From contig NZ_CXSU01000005.1 of the NCBI RefSeq assembly GCF_001403795.1, positions 273,792-337,791 on the forward strand: a stretch of 64,000 bases of DNA, in the 5' to 3' direction. A program made the position numbers and the translations under genes. Below the pieces are notes generated by a model. That model did not search any database, was not told where the DNA came from, and saw nothing but the letters and a program-made list of their open reading frames with translations. Source of the DNA: Jannaschia donghaensis. GTDB lineage: Bacteria > Pseudomonadota > Alphaproteobacteria > Rhodobacterales > Rhodobacteraceae. Of the stretch, positions 26,172 to 35,041 are shown piece after piece (position 1 is the stretch's first letter; each line of letters opens with the position of its first letter).

Positions 26172-27176
26172 ATGGCCGGTATCATCAGCATTTTTAATAA
26201 CAAGGGCGGGGTAGGGAAAACGACTTACGTTTTCCATGTCGCGCATATTTTGGCTCGTCGGGGTTTGAGGGTTCTTCTTGTCGACCTCGATACTCAAGGG
26301 AATTTAACGAGCTATTGCCTTTCTGACGAGCAACTCACGGCCGCATGGGGGGGTCGCGGTAACTCCATCTTCAAAGTTGTTGAGCCCATTATCCGCGGTA
26401 TCGGAGACTACGATTACCGCGCGCCGATTGATCTGGCATACGAAGGTGGCTTCGTGTCATTGGTGCCCGGTGACCTTCGACTAAGTGATTTTGAGGATTT
26501 CCTAGGTGACTCATGGAATGCGGCACGAGGCGGAGCAGAGGCGTCCGTTAGAACTCAGACAGCGCTCAACCGGTTCATTGAGGAAGCCATAGAAGAAACT
26601 GCTGCAGACGTTGTGTTCATTGACCTCGGTCCCAATCTGGGAGCTCTAAACCGCTCCGCACTTGCAATCAGCGACTATTTCATCACGCCTCTGGCCCCTG
26701 ACCTCTTTTCCATTCAGGGGACGGAAAACCTTGGAAGCAAGCTGTCCGCATGGCAGTCTCAATGGGAGCAGATCCGCCAAAACTGGACCGGCGAGGGTGT
26801 AAGTCTTCCTTCCGGGGCCCCGATTTATCTTGGCTACGTTATGCAGATGCACAACATGCGGTCACGTTCTGAGCAAGGGATGACAGCTGGCTGGGGCATA
26901 TACGGAGGGCGGATTGAGGCAGCAGTGCAATCCAATATCGTTGACAAGATCGGTGAAGATCGCGTGATCCGCTGGGATGACGGTTCATATCGTCTGGGTC
27001 AAATTCCTAATCTGCATAGTCTTATTCCTTATTCACAGGAAGCGCGAAAACCAATCTTTGACTGTACTGGAGCAGATGGGCTTCGGGGCGCGCACCAAAC
27101 CAAAGCAAGGGAATCTCTAGGTCTTTTCGACGATATCGTCCGTACGATTGAGACCGTCTTAGACGACACGGACTAG
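26172..27176 (+). CDS. stand-alone ParA/MinD-type ATPase
   Basis: A 334-residue ATPase. The deviant Walker A motif KGGVGKTT is at residues 11-18 with FNN before it, VDLDTQGNL follows near residue 37, and VVFIDLGPNLGALN is the Walker B region. The C-terminal ~100 residues (MQMHNMRSRSEQG, YGGRIE) are not standard partition-protein sequence. There is no parB beside it. Composition is clearly lower in GC than the neighbours (29 of 60 bases in 26281-26340 and in 26461-26520), indicating acquisition. A CAGGAG ribosome site precedes the ATG. The last four bases overlap the convergent oxidase gene. Role unknown. Confidence 0.8.
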   Translation: MAGIISIFNNKGGVGKTTYVFHVAHILARRGLRVLLVDLDTQGNLTSYCLSDEQLTAAWGGRGNSIFKVVEPIIRGIGDYDYRAPIDLAYEGGFVSLVPGDLRLSDFEDFLGDSWNAARGGAEASVRTQTALNRFIEEAIEETAADVVFIDLGPNLGALNRSALAISDYFITPLAPDLFSIQGTENLGSKLSAWQSQWEQIRQNWTGEGVSLPSGAPIYLGYVMQMHNMRSRSEQGMTAGWGIYGGRIEAAVQSNIVDKIGEDRVIRWDDGSYRLGQIPNLHSLIPYSQEARKPIFDCTGADGLRGAHQTKARESLGLFDDIVRTIETVLDDTD

Positions 27177-28480
27177 GTATCGTAGGGTGCGTGCAAGCGC
27201 GCACCCAACATCCGATCCCGCACCGCCCCAAACACCATCCCCGCCTGCGCCAACCACGCACCAAACACCCGCCCCCCCGGCAGCCCCGGCACGGGCAGCG
27301 CGCGCAACAGGTCGAACCGCGACCGCTCCCCCAGCACCGCCTCCGCACAGAGCTTCCCGAACAGCCCGGCTAGCGCCAGCCCGTGGCCCGAGTATCCCCC
27401 GGCGGAAAACACCCCCGGCGCGACCTCGGCGACGTAGGGCAGGCGCGTCGCCGTCACTGCCAGCGTGCCGCCCCAGGCGTGGGTCAGCTCGACCTGCGCA
27501 AGCGCGGGATAGACGCGGGCGAGGTTGGCGCGGACCTTTGCGCGGATGTCCGCAGGGAACCGCTTGCCGTAACTTTCGCCGCCGCCAAAGATCAGCCGGC
27601 CGTCGTCCGTCTGCCAGAAGTAATTCACCACGAAACGTGAATCGGCGACCGCCGGTTGGCCCCGGCCGGATCGGAAGGGCGGATCGGCCAGCGGCGCGGT
27701 CACGGCGATGTAGTTGTTGATGGGCAGAACGCGCGCCGCCGTGCGGTCGGTCAGCCACGGCGAATACCCGTTCGTCGCCTGCACCACTGCGCGCGCCGTG
27801 ACCGCGCCGTGGGCCGTGGCGACGGTGGTTCCGGTCAGGCGGTGCACTTCGGATCGCTCGAAGATTTCGACCCCTTCGGCCAGGCAGGCGCGCATCAGGT
27901 TGAGCGTATAGGCCAGCGGATCGCAGCGCCCCGCCGTCGGGTCCAGCACGCCGCCGGCATAGGCGCGCGACCCGGTGATCTGCGCCATGGCGGTCGCGTC
28001 CAGCACCTCGCCCTGTGTGCCGTAGTGGCGCGACATCCAGTCGTTTTCCGCAATCGCGCTGCGAACGTCGGAGGGCTTCAGGCAGGCCGAGATGACGCCG
28101 GGGCCGTAGGATGCGCCGTCCATGAAGCTGCGCGCGTCGGCCTTCGCCTCCTCCGCCAAGTCCCAGAGCGCGCGGGCCGTGGGCGCGCCCAGCTTCACCT
28201 CCAGCTTGCGCTGCGACCAGTTAAAGCCGCTGCCCAATTGTCCGCCGTTGCGCCCCGACGCGCCCCAGCCCACGCGCTGTGCCTCGACCACGATCACCGA
28301 CAGACCGGCGCGCGCGGCCCGCAGCGCCGCCGACAGGCCCGTCAGCCCCGCCCCGATCACCACCAGATCGCAGCTGCGCCGATTGCGCAGCGCCGGAAAC
28401 GGATCGGGCAGGGCGGTTCGATCGGCATAAAGCGTCGCGGGCCACACGCCGCGGTCGCCGTTGGCGTGCAGCCAACTCAT
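27173..28480 (-). CDS. FAD-dependent amine oxidoreductase (gamma-glutamylputrescine oxidase-like)
   Basis: A 435-residue DAO-family flavoprotein. LVVIGAGLTGLSAALRAA near residue 40 is the FAD dinucleotide motif, SGRNGGQLGSGFNWS follows, and the C terminus carries FSAGGYSGHGLALAGLFGK. This pattern fits PuuB-type oxidases that deaminate gamma-glutamyl amines. The ATG at 28480 overlaps the stop of the upstream glutamine-synthetase-like gene as ATGA, the order expected for sequential pathway steps. The frame is open 125 codons further upstream only as shadow. Substrate is inferred from context. Confidence 0.83.
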   Translation of the reverse strand: MSWLHANGDRGVWPATLYADRTALPDPFPALRNRRSCDLVVIGAGLTGLSAALRAARAGLSVIVVEAQRVGWGASGRNGGQLGSGFNWSQRKLEVKLGAPTARALWDLAEEAKADARSFMDGASYGPGVISACLKPSDVRSAIAENDWMSRHYGTQGEVLDATAMAQITGSRAYAGGVLDPTAGRCDPLAYTLNLMRACLAEGVEIFERSEVHRLTGTTVATAHGAVTARAVVQATNGYSPWLTDRTAARVLPINNYIAVTAPLADPPFRSGRGQPAVADSRFVVNYFWQTDDGRLIFGGGESYGKRFPADIRAKVRANLARVYPALAQVELTHAWGGTLAVTATRLPYVAEVAPGVFSAGGYSGHGLALAGLFGKLCAEAVLGERSRFDLLRALPVPGLPGGRVFGAWLAQAGMVFGAVRDRMLGARLHAPYDT

Positions 28481-29838
28481 ACGTTCAGCAGAAGATGCTC
28501 GCGCTCCCACGGGGAGATGACCTGCAGGAAGGCGCCGTTCTCCATCCGTTTGACCGATGTGTAGACCGAGCAGAAATGGGGGTGGAGGATGGCGCGAATT
28601 TCGGTCGCGGCTTCGAACAGGTCGAGCGCGGTGGACAGGTCGCGGGGAATGCCGTCGGCGGAATCGTAGGCGTCGCCGGCGAATTGCGGGGCGGGGTCGA
28701 TCCGGTTCACCAGCCCTAGGTATCCGCAGGCCAGCGACGCCGCGATCCCGAGGTAGGGGTTGCAGTCCATTCCCGCGATCCGGTTCTCGACCCGCTTGGC
28801 CCCCGGATCGGAGACGGGAACCCGCAGGCCGGTGGTCCGGTTGTCGCGCCCCCATTCCAGGTTGATGGGGGCCGCGAAATCGCGGACGTAGCGGCGGTAG
28901 CTGTTCACGTAAGGGGCCAGCAAGGCGATGACCGATGGCAGGTGGCGTTGCATTCCGCCGATGAAATGCAGGAATTCCGGGCTTTCGGTGCCGTCGTCCG
29001 CATCGAAGAGATTGCGCCCCGTCGCCTGATCGATAACCGAATGGTGCATGTGCATCGCACTGCCCGGTTCATCCTGGATGGGTTTGGCCATGAAGGTGGC
29101 ATAGCAATCGTGGCGCAGCGCGGATTCGCGGATGAGGCGTTTGAAATAGAAGATCTCATCGGCCAGTTTCACTGGGTCGCCGTGGCCCAGGTTCATTTCG
29201 ACCTGGCCCGATCCGCCCTCCTGCAGGATTCCGTCGATCTCCAGGCCCATGGCTTCGGCGAAATCATAGATGTCGTCGATCACCGGCCCGTATTCGTCGA
29301 CGGCGGACATGGAATACGCCTGTCGCGCGGCGGCCCGGCGGCCCGAACGACCCATGGGCGGCAGGACCGGTTGAGTCGGGTCGATGTTGCGCGCCACCAG
29401 ATAGAATTCCATCTCGGGCGCGACCACGGGCGTCCAGCCGCGCGCCTCGTACAAGGCGACAACGCGTTTGAGCACGTTGCGCGGGGCGGTGGCGACCGGT
29501 TCACCCTGCTGGTCGGCCATGTCGTGGATGACCTGCATCGTCCAGTCCGCCGTCCAGGGCGCGGCACAGGCGGTGCTGAAATCGGGGGTCAGCACCATGT
29601 CAGGTTCCAGGAAGGCGGTGTCGCCGTCGTCGGCCCAGTCCCCGGTGATCGTCTGCTGGAAGATCGAATTGGGCAGATAGAAATGCTTTTGCCGCGCGAA
29701 CTTGGCCGCCGGCATCGCCTTGCCCCGCGCGATGCCGGACATGTCGGCGACGATGCATTCCACTTCGTCCAGACGCCGCCCATCCAGATAAGCGCGTGCG
29801 TGATCAGGCGCGTGGCCAATCCAGTCAGGCATCGACAT
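28477..29838 (-). CDS. glutamine synthetase family protein (gamma-glutamylpolyamine synthetase-like)
   Basis: A 453-residue class I glutamine-synthetase-fold ligase. Metal and substrate motifs include EMEFYLV, GSGQVEMNLGHGDP, AMHMHHSV and NRTTGLRVP. It lacks the NVKFVDLRF N-terminal motif of true GlnA and aligns better with PuuA-type enzymes that glutamylate amines with ATP. The ATG at 29838 has GAGG seven bases upstream and overlaps the GATase gene by 14 bases; an ATG two codons later is possible. Together with the oxidase this suggests a gamma-glutamyl-amine pathway. The amine is not identified. Confidence 0.85.
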   Translation of the reverse strand: MSMPDWIGHAPDHARAYLDGRRLDEVECIVADMSGIARGKAMPAAKFARQKHFYLPNSIFQQTITGDWADDGDTAFLEPDMVLTPDFSTACAAPWTADWTMQVIHDMADQQGEPVATAPRNVLKRVVALYEARGWTPVVAPEMEFYLVARNIDPTQPVLPPMGRSGRRAAARQAYSMSAVDEYGPVIDDIYDFAEAMGLEIDGILQEGGSGQVEMNLGHGDPVKLADEIFYFKRLIRESALRHDCYATFMAKPIQDEPGSAMHMHHSVIDQATGRNLFDADDGTESPEFLHFIGGMQRHLPSVIALLAPYVNSYRRYVRDFAAPINLEWGRDNRTTGLRVPVSDPGAKRVENRIAGMDCNPYLGIAASLACGYLGLVNRIDPAPQFAGDAYDSADGIPRDLSTALDLFEAATEIRAILHPHFCSVYTSVKRMENGAFLQVISPWEREHLLLNV

Positions 29839-30523
29839 CGGCGAACCTCGTCAGGAAGAACCGCGCCATCGCTGCGGCAATCCGGTCATTGTCGACGGGC
29901 GTCGCGGCGTCCGCTTCCGCCTGTGCCATCAGATCTTCGGGATAGGTCCCGGTGCCGCGACGCGACGCGACATAGTCCCGGATCAGGTCGGTCGAGAATT
30001 CAGGGTGTGGCTGCACGGTGAAGGCGCGGCGTCCGTATGTCAGTATCGCGTTTTCGCAAAAGGCGTTGGACCCGGTGCAGGCCGCGCCTTCGGGCCGCTG
30101 GACAACCTGATCCTGATGCCAAGCGTTGAGCGCAACGGTCTGCCCGCCGGGCAGTACGTAGTCGCGCCGGCCGATCGCCCAGCCGCCGTCGAATTTGACG
30201 ACGGAACCGCCCAGGGCCTGTGCGATGATCTGGTGGCCAAAACAGACGCCGACCATCGGAACATCGGCGGCATAGGCATCGCGGATGAACCGCTCCAAAG
30301 GCGCGATGAAGGCGTGCTTTTCATACGCGCCGTGCTTGGAGCCGGTGATCAGCCATCCGTCGCATTCATCTACGCCATCGGGGAACACCATGTTTTCGAC
30401 GTCGTAGGCTTCGAATTCGAACCCATATCCATCCAGAAGCTGGGCGAACATGGTGTCGAAATCGCCGCGCGAGGGCCGCAGTTCGGGGGGCGTATGCCCG
30501 GCCTGCAAGATACCGATTTTCAT
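29825..30523 (-). CDS. type 1 glutamine amidotransferase
   Basis: A 232-residue class I GATase domain protein with the triad visible: Cys94 in VGVCFGHQ, His173 and Glu175 in QPHPEF. It is free-standing, without a synthase domain. In puu-type pathways a GATase-fold hydrolase (PuuD) releases GABA from gamma-glutamyl-GABA, so a similar amide hydrolase role is possible here. It is the first gene of the coupled set GATase, ligase, oxidase, and divergent from the CAP-domain gene. Confidence 0.83.
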   Translation of the reverse strand: MKIGILQAGHTPPELRPSRGDFDTMFAQLLDGYGFEFEAYDVENMVFPDGVDECDGWLITGSKHGAYEKHAFIAPLERFIRDAYAADVPMVGVCFGHQIIAQALGGSVVKFDGGWAIGRRDYVLPGGQTVALNAWHQDQVVQRPEGAACTGSNAFCENAILTYGRRAFTVQPHPEFSTDLIRDYVASRRGTGTYPEDLMAQAEADAATPVDNDRIAAAMARFFLTRFADVDA

Positions 30524-30672
30524 GAAGATGCCTCAGAGTGGTCGCGATCCGACGCTAGTCCTGCCGGAAAGCGGGGGCAAGATGCCGCTGCTTTTACGAT
30601 TGATTCATCTTTTTTGTCGAAGATCGACCGTGCGACTGCGATTTTCGATACGAAACACAAGAGGACTTCCGA

Positions 30673-31128
30673 ATGCTCCGTACGATCCTGCTTGCCGCGA
30701 CACTTGCCCTGCCCGTCGCGACCCTTTCGACCCCCGCCGCCGCCGCAACCGTGCCCGAGGCGTTGGCCATGGCTTCGGCGGCCAGGCAGCAGGCCGGATT
30801 GCCGCCCCTGCGCTCCAACGCGCGTCTCGCCCGCGCGGCAGAGGCGCAGGCCCGCCACATGCGCAGCCAGCAGAAGATGGGTCATGTCGGACCGGGCGGA
30901 AACTCCCTGTCGGACCGGGCGCGCGCGGCCGGATACCGGATGTGTTACGGTGCCGAAAATGTTGCCGACGGCTGGCCGTCGGTCAACGCGGTCCACAGGG
31001 CGTGGATGAACTCCCCCAGCCACCAGAAGAACATCATGAACCCCAATGTCACCGAAGGGGCCGTGGCGGCCGTACAGGACGGCAACGGCCGGCTTTGGTG
31101 GGTGATGGTTCTCGGCTCCCGCTGCTAG
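30673..31128 (+). CDS. secreted CAP-domain (SCP-like) protein
   Basis: A 151-residue protein with a clear signal peptide (MLRTILLAATLALPVATLS, cleavage after an Ala-rich AAAA run) and one CAP domain: ARAAEAQARHMRSQQKMGHVG and GYRMCYGAENVADGW, then SPSHQKNIMNPNVTEG. The conserved His and Glu of the CAP cavity are present. Likely periplasmic or secreted; bacterial CAP proteins have no agreed activity. A GAGGA site precedes the ATG. It interrupts the otherwise leftward amine/transport cluster. Confidence 0.87.
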   Translation: MLRTILLAATLALPVATLSTPAAAATVPEALAMASAARQQAGLPPLRSNARLARAAEAQARHMRSQQKMGHVGPGGNSLSDRARAAGYRMCYGAENVADGWPSVNAVHRAWMNSPSHQKNIMNPNVTEGAVAAVQDGNGRLWWVMVLGSRC

Positions 31129-31155
31129 GCGGGTCGGCTGGGAAGCGTCTTCACG

Positions 31156-32520
31156 TCAAACCGTGTCGAGGTAGAGATCCATCCGCTCGTGTGCGCTCAA
31201 TTCCTCGATGTCTCGCATTTCTTGGCGTTTGGTCATCACGAGGTTCGCGATAAGCGGCGGCGGAAGAAGACGCGGCGTGATCGGGTCGTTCTCGAACCGG
31301 TCGATCGCCGTGCCCCAGTCGCCCGGAATGCGCGGCAGGTCGAGTGCGTAGGCATTGCCGGTGATCGGCGCGGACGGTTCCGCCCCGTCTTCGATCCCCG
31401 TCAGGGCTGCCCCCAGAATGCAGGCGAGAAGCAGATAGGGGTTCACGTCGCCCCCTGACATTCGATGCTCGATCCGGCGGGCGACATTGGGCGCGGCCGG
31501 TATGCGGATTGCTGTCGTGCGGTTTTCATAGGCCCAAGACAGGCCGGTGGGCGCATGGGCCCCCGGCACGAGCCGGTCATAGCTGTTGAGATGCGGGGCG
31601 AAGACCAATGTCGACGCCGGAGCGGAGGCCAACAAGCCCGCGACGGCATGGCGCAACAGGTCCGACCCGGCGTCGGTGCCGTCATCGAACACGTTGTCAC
31701 CGTTCGCATCAAGCACCGAGAAATGCACATGCATCCCGTTGCCTGCGTAGTCTGGGTAAGGCTTGGCCATGAAACTGGCCGCGAAGCCGTGTCGCCTGGC
31801 TTGACCTTGCAGCAGCAGTTTGAAGAACCAGGCGTCGTCGGCGGCTTTCATCGCATCTGGCTGGTGGGCGATGTCGATTTCGAACTGGCCGATGCCCGCC
31901 TCCGAAATCGCGGTCTGCGCGGGAATGTCCATGGCTTCGCAGGCATCGTAGAGCTGCGTGAAGAACCGGTCGAACCCGTCGAGCGCGCGCATCGACAGGG
32001 TTTGCGCGCCGGGGCGCCGTTTGCCCGAGGCGGGGGATTTCGGCTCGCGCAGCTGGCGGGTGCTGTCATCGACAAGGTAGAATTCCATCTCGGTCGCGAC
32101 CACGGGCGTCAGGCCGCGCGCAGCGTAGCGCGCCAGAATGGCGGCCAGCGCATGACGCGGATCGCCGGCGAAGGGGCGACCGTCGGGGTGGAACATCCAG
32201 ACCGGCAGCAGGGCGGTTGGCGTGTCGAGCCATGGCATCGGCACGAAGCCACGTTCCGTGGGTTTCAGGATGCCGTCGGCATCGCCGGTGTCGAAGACTA
32301 GCGGGCTGTCCTCGATATCCTCGCCCCATATATCGAGGTTCAGAATCGAATAGGGAAAGCGCGTCCCCTCCTGCTCCAGCTTGTGGGCGAAGCGGCGCGG
32401 CACCCGTTTGCCCCGCGCCTGGGCGTTCAGATCGCAGGCGGCGACGCGGACGGAGTGGATTTCCGGATTGGCGTGAAGCCACCCACCATTTTCTGGCGTC
32501 CGGGATGCGGCGTCGGTCAT
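31156..32520 (-). CDS. glutamine synthetase family protein, second copy
   Basis: A 454-residue glutamine-synthetase-fold ligase, clearly different from the one at 28477-29838 though built alike: EMEFYLVDD, GIGQFEIDIAHQPD, GNGMHVHFSV and ENRTTAIRIP are its metal/substrate motifs. The N-terminal beta-grasp region (VRVAACDLNAQARGKRVP) is short as in PuuA-like enzymes. The ATG overlaps the stop of the permease gene as ATGA, so it is the last gene of the ABC transporter operon and probably acts on the imported compound. Confidence 0.85.
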   Translation of the reverse strand: MTDAASRTPENGGWLHANPEIHSVRVAACDLNAQARGKRVPRRFAHKLEQEGTRFPYSILNLDIWGEDIEDSPLVFDTGDADGILKPTERGFVPMPWLDTPTALLPVWMFHPDGRPFAGDPRHALAAILARYAARGLTPVVATEMEFYLVDDSTRQLREPKSPASGKRRPGAQTLSMRALDGFDRFFTQLYDACEAMDIPAQTAISEAGIGQFEIDIAHQPDAMKAADDAWFFKLLLQGQARRHGFAASFMAKPYPDYAGNGMHVHFSVLDANGDNVFDDGTDAGSDLLRHAVAGLLASAPASTLVFAPHLNSYDRLVPGAHAPTGLSWAYENRTTAIRIPAAPNVARRIEHRMSGGDVNPYLLLACILGAALTGIEDGAEPSAPITGNAYALDLPRIPGDWGTAIDRFENDPITPRLLPPPLIANLVMTKRQEMRDIEELSAHERMDLYLDTV

Positions 32521-33323
32521 CTGATGATCTGGGGCAGCAGCCGGGGGCGTCGCCCTGCGGCTTGGGGAAGGTGCCGGTTCAAGCGCCGGTTCACAGCGCC
32601 CATGATCCCGATGACGACCAGCGTCAAGAGAATGAAATAAGCGGCGAGGATCGGGTAGGGCACGAAGGGGTTGAACGTCTTGTCCGCGAAATAGCTGGCG
32701 TAATAAAGCGCGTCGCCCCGCTGCTGGATGGCGGGGAAGCCGGTAAAGAACACCAGTACCGTGGCGTGAAACAGGAAGATCGCCTCGTTCGTATACGCCG
32801 GCCAGGCCAGGCGCAGCATCGTGGGCCAGGTGATCCGCCGGAACCTGCGCCAGCCGGTCAGACCATAGGCCGAGGCCGCCTCCTGATCGCCCTTAGGCAC
32901 TGACATCAGTGCGCCGTAGAAGATTTCCCCGGTATAGGCGGAGGTGTTCAAAAACAGCACGACTAAGGCCCCGGCCCATGCGGACGCGAGGGGGTCGAAG
33001 ATCGGAAACGTCTGTTTGAGCGATAGGAACAGGAAATACCCGAAGAAGAACTGGATGAAGAGAGGTGAGCCGCGGAACAGAAAGATGAACCATTCCGACG
33101 GCTTGCGGATCAACGGGTTCGCCTGCGCCTTGCCGACCGCGACGAGCGTGGCAAGCGCGAAACCCGCCACGAGGGCCAGAACGCCGAAGTAGATGTTCCA
33201 GATCATACCCGACCCGATCAGGACCACTTGCTGGCACAGGGTGAAATCGCTGCGCGGCAGCAATCGCTCGCCGATGCCCATCGAGCGCAGGCCGTATTGC
33301 GCGAGCGTGTCCCAACACTCCAT
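32517..33323 (-). CDS. polar amino acid-type ABC transporter permease (HisM-like)
   Basis: A 268-residue inner-membrane permease with about five membrane helices. The EAA loop region is GDQEAASAYGLTGWRRFRRITWP, the contact site for the ATPase. RGSPLFIQFFFGYF is typical of HisQM-type permeases. Its start base coincides with the end of the first permease gene (33323), and its stop overlaps the ligase gene, so translation is tightly coupled. It forms the membrane pore with the 33323-34135 product. Confidence 0.9.
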   Translation of the reverse strand: MECWDTLAQYGLRSMGIGERLLPRSDFTLCQQVVLIGSGMIWNIYFGVLALVAGFALATLVAVGKAQANPLIRKPSEWFIFLFRGSPLFIQFFFGYFLFLSLKQTFPIFDPLASAWAGALVVLFLNTSAYTGEIFYGALMSVPKGDQEAASAYGLTGWRRFRRITWPTMLRLAWPAYTNEAIFLFHATVLVFFTGFPAIQQRGDALYYASYFADKTFNPFVPYPILAAYFILLTLVVIGIMGAVNRRLNRHLPQAAGRRPRLLPQIIR

Positions 33324-34135
33324 CAGCCGGCCGCCTTCGCCTTGCGCAGGGCTTCGCCGCCCGCCGTTGCCTGGCCGGTCGAGAGGCGCCGCGTTATGTT
33401 GGCCAGGACGATTTCGGACAAACGGGTAAAGGCGAGGTAGAAGACGAGCAGACCGAGGAAATAATACATCTTCCAGTCCGGATGCGGATAATCGGAGAAC
33501 CGCGCCGTCTTGGACGCGCCCAACTCAGTCGCCCAATAGACGATATCTTCGACGCCGAGCAGGAACAGCAGCGGTGTGGCCTTGATCAGAACCATCCAGA
33601 GATTGCCCAGGCCGGGCAGCGCATAGACCCACATCTGTGGCACCGTAATGCGCCAGAACGTCTGGCGCGACGTCATGCCGTAGGCTTCGGCCGTTTCGAT
33701 CTGGCCACGCGGCACCGCTTTCATCGCACCGTAGAGAACGGAGGCCGCGAACGCTCCGAAGACGATGGCGAAGGTCACGACCGCCAGTGCGAAACCATAG
33801 TATTCGTGGACCCACTGGGGCGAATTGCCCAAGGGCATCTTTGCGGCCTGGCACACGAGGAAGTCGCTGCCCTGCCGGACGGGCGCGTCCCAGTCGGGGC
33901 ATTTGATCTTGTGGCGCAGGTACTCGATCCCCTGATCCAGCGCGATTACGAAGAAGAGGAAAAACGCGATGTCGGGAACACCGCGCACCAATGCGATGTA
34001 GAGCTTGCCGAACCACCGCAGCGGAGCAATCGCCGAGCGGGCGGCCATCGCCCCGCCAAAACCGAAGGCCAGCGAGATGGGTGCCGTGATCGCAAGCAGC
34101 AGCAGGACCGTCCCAAAGGCAGCGTAGAACGACAA
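33323..34135 (-). CDS. polar amino acid-type ABC transporter permease (HisQ-like); start uncertain
   Basis: From the TTG at 34135 this is a 270-residue permease with RGVPDIAFFLFFVIALDQG and the EAA loop GQIETAEAYGMTSRQTFWRITVP. The frame remains open for 29 more codons up to a TAG at 34223-34225. The upstream residues FACTDPETLSGLNWL and ICYLTTGKH look like the normal N terminus of this permease group. No ATG, GTG or TTG occurs in that extension. An ATC at 34208-34210 lies nine bases after AGGGA, at the place where an initiator would be expected. The gene is therefore either ATC-initiated, shortened, or carries a start mutation. Confidence 0.87.
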   Translation of the reverse strand: MSFYAAFGTVLLLLAITAPISLAFGFGGAMAARSAIAPLRWFGKLYIALVRGVPDIAFFLFFVIALDQGIEYLRHKIKCPDWDAPVRQGSDFLVCQAAKMPLGNSPQWVHEYYGFALAVVTFAIVFGAFAASVLYGAMKAVPRGQIETAEAYGMTSRQTFWRITVPQMWVYALPGLGNLWMVLIKATPLLFLLGVEDIVYWATELGASKTARFSDYPHPDWKMYYFLGLLVFYLAFTRLSEIVLANITRRLSTGQATAGGEALRKAKAAG

Positions 34136-34272
34136 ATGCTTGCCCGTCGTCAGGTAGCAGATCAGCCAGTTCAGGCCGGACAGCGTTTCAGGATCCGTGC
34201 AGGCGAAGATGGTGTGACGTCCCTAATGGGTGCGCCCGTTGTCGGGCGTCGGATTGGAGGGGTCTTAGCAGG

Positions 34273-34300
34273 AAAAAAGGGGGCGGATCGCACCGCCCCC
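34273..34300 (-). terminator. strong hairpin terminator/attenuator between binding-protein and permease genes
   Basis: Read leftward, GGGGGCGG (34300-34293) pairs perfectly with CCGCCCCC (34286-34279) around a six-base loop and is followed by six T (34278-34273). It lies just after the binding-protein stop and before the permease genes. It would cut most transcripts after the binding protein, giving excess binding protein over permease. Confidence 0.85.
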
Positions 34301-34309
34301 TCTGGGTCT

Positions 34310-35041
34310 TCAGAACGTTTTGGCGTCTTCGCCGAACCACTTGAGGATCAGTTCGTTCAGCGAGCCGTCTTCTTTCATCGACGTGATCGCGGCGTTGAAC
34401 TGTTCCTTCAGCTCCGTGTCAGACTCTCGCAGGCCCAGACCGATGCCGCCACCCAAAGGCACGTCGTCGCCGGCGAAGGTCAGCTCGCCACCCGACTCCT
34501 CGACCGTGGGGGCCAGGGCGTCCTTGTCGGCGAAGACGGCGTCGGCTTCACCGTTGCGGACGGCGGCGACGGTCTCGTCGTAGGTGGCGAACTCCAGCAG
34601 GGTCGCACCGGATTCGGCGACGTAGCCGGCCTGGATCGTGGCGGTCTGCGCGGCGATCACACCACCGGTCAGGTCGGCGTCGGCGGACATGGCGGCATAG
34701 GCCGACGCGGCGGGCGGGAAGTAATTCTGCGTGAAGTCGATGACTTCCTCACGCTCGTCGGTGATGCTCATGCCGGCGATGATGGTGTCGTAGTTGCCGG
34801 ACGTGAGGTTCGGGATGATGCTGTCCCACTCGTTGGTGACCCATTCGCAGGTCAGCTCGGCGCGGGCGCACAGCTCGTCGCCGACTTCGCGCTCGAACCC
34901 GTCGACCTCGCCGGCATCGTTAAGGAAGTTGTAGGGGGCATAGGCGCCTTCGGTGCCCATGCGGATGGTCTTGGCATGGCCGTCGGCGAATGCGGCTGTG
35001 GCCGTCGCGGCCAGAAGGGTCGCGGTCAGGATCAGTTTCAT
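34310..35041 (-). CDS. periplasmic amino acid-type substrate-binding protein
   Basis: A 243-residue family 3 solute-binding protein. The signal peptide MKLILTATLLAATATAAFA is followed by the domain start IRMGTEGAYAPYNFLNDAG and the signature GFEREVGDELCARAELTCEW. Two Cys at this signature may form the disulfide seen in related proteins. It delivers substrate to the HisQM-like permeases. A GGAGAG site lies six bases before the ATG. Ligand class (amino acid, opine or polyamine derivative) cannot be fixed from sequence. Confidence 0.9.
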   Translation of the reverse strand: MKLILTATLLAATATAAFADGHAKTIRMGTEGAYAPYNFLNDAGEVDGFEREVGDELCARAELTCEWVTNEWDSIIPNLTSGNYDTIIAGMSITDEREEVIDFTQNYFPPAASAYAAMSADADLTGGVIAAQTATIQAGYVAESGATLLEFATYDETVAAVRNGEADAVFADKDALAPTVEESGGELTFAGDDVPLGGGIGLGLRESDTELKEQFNAAITSMKEDGSLNELILKWFGEDAKTF

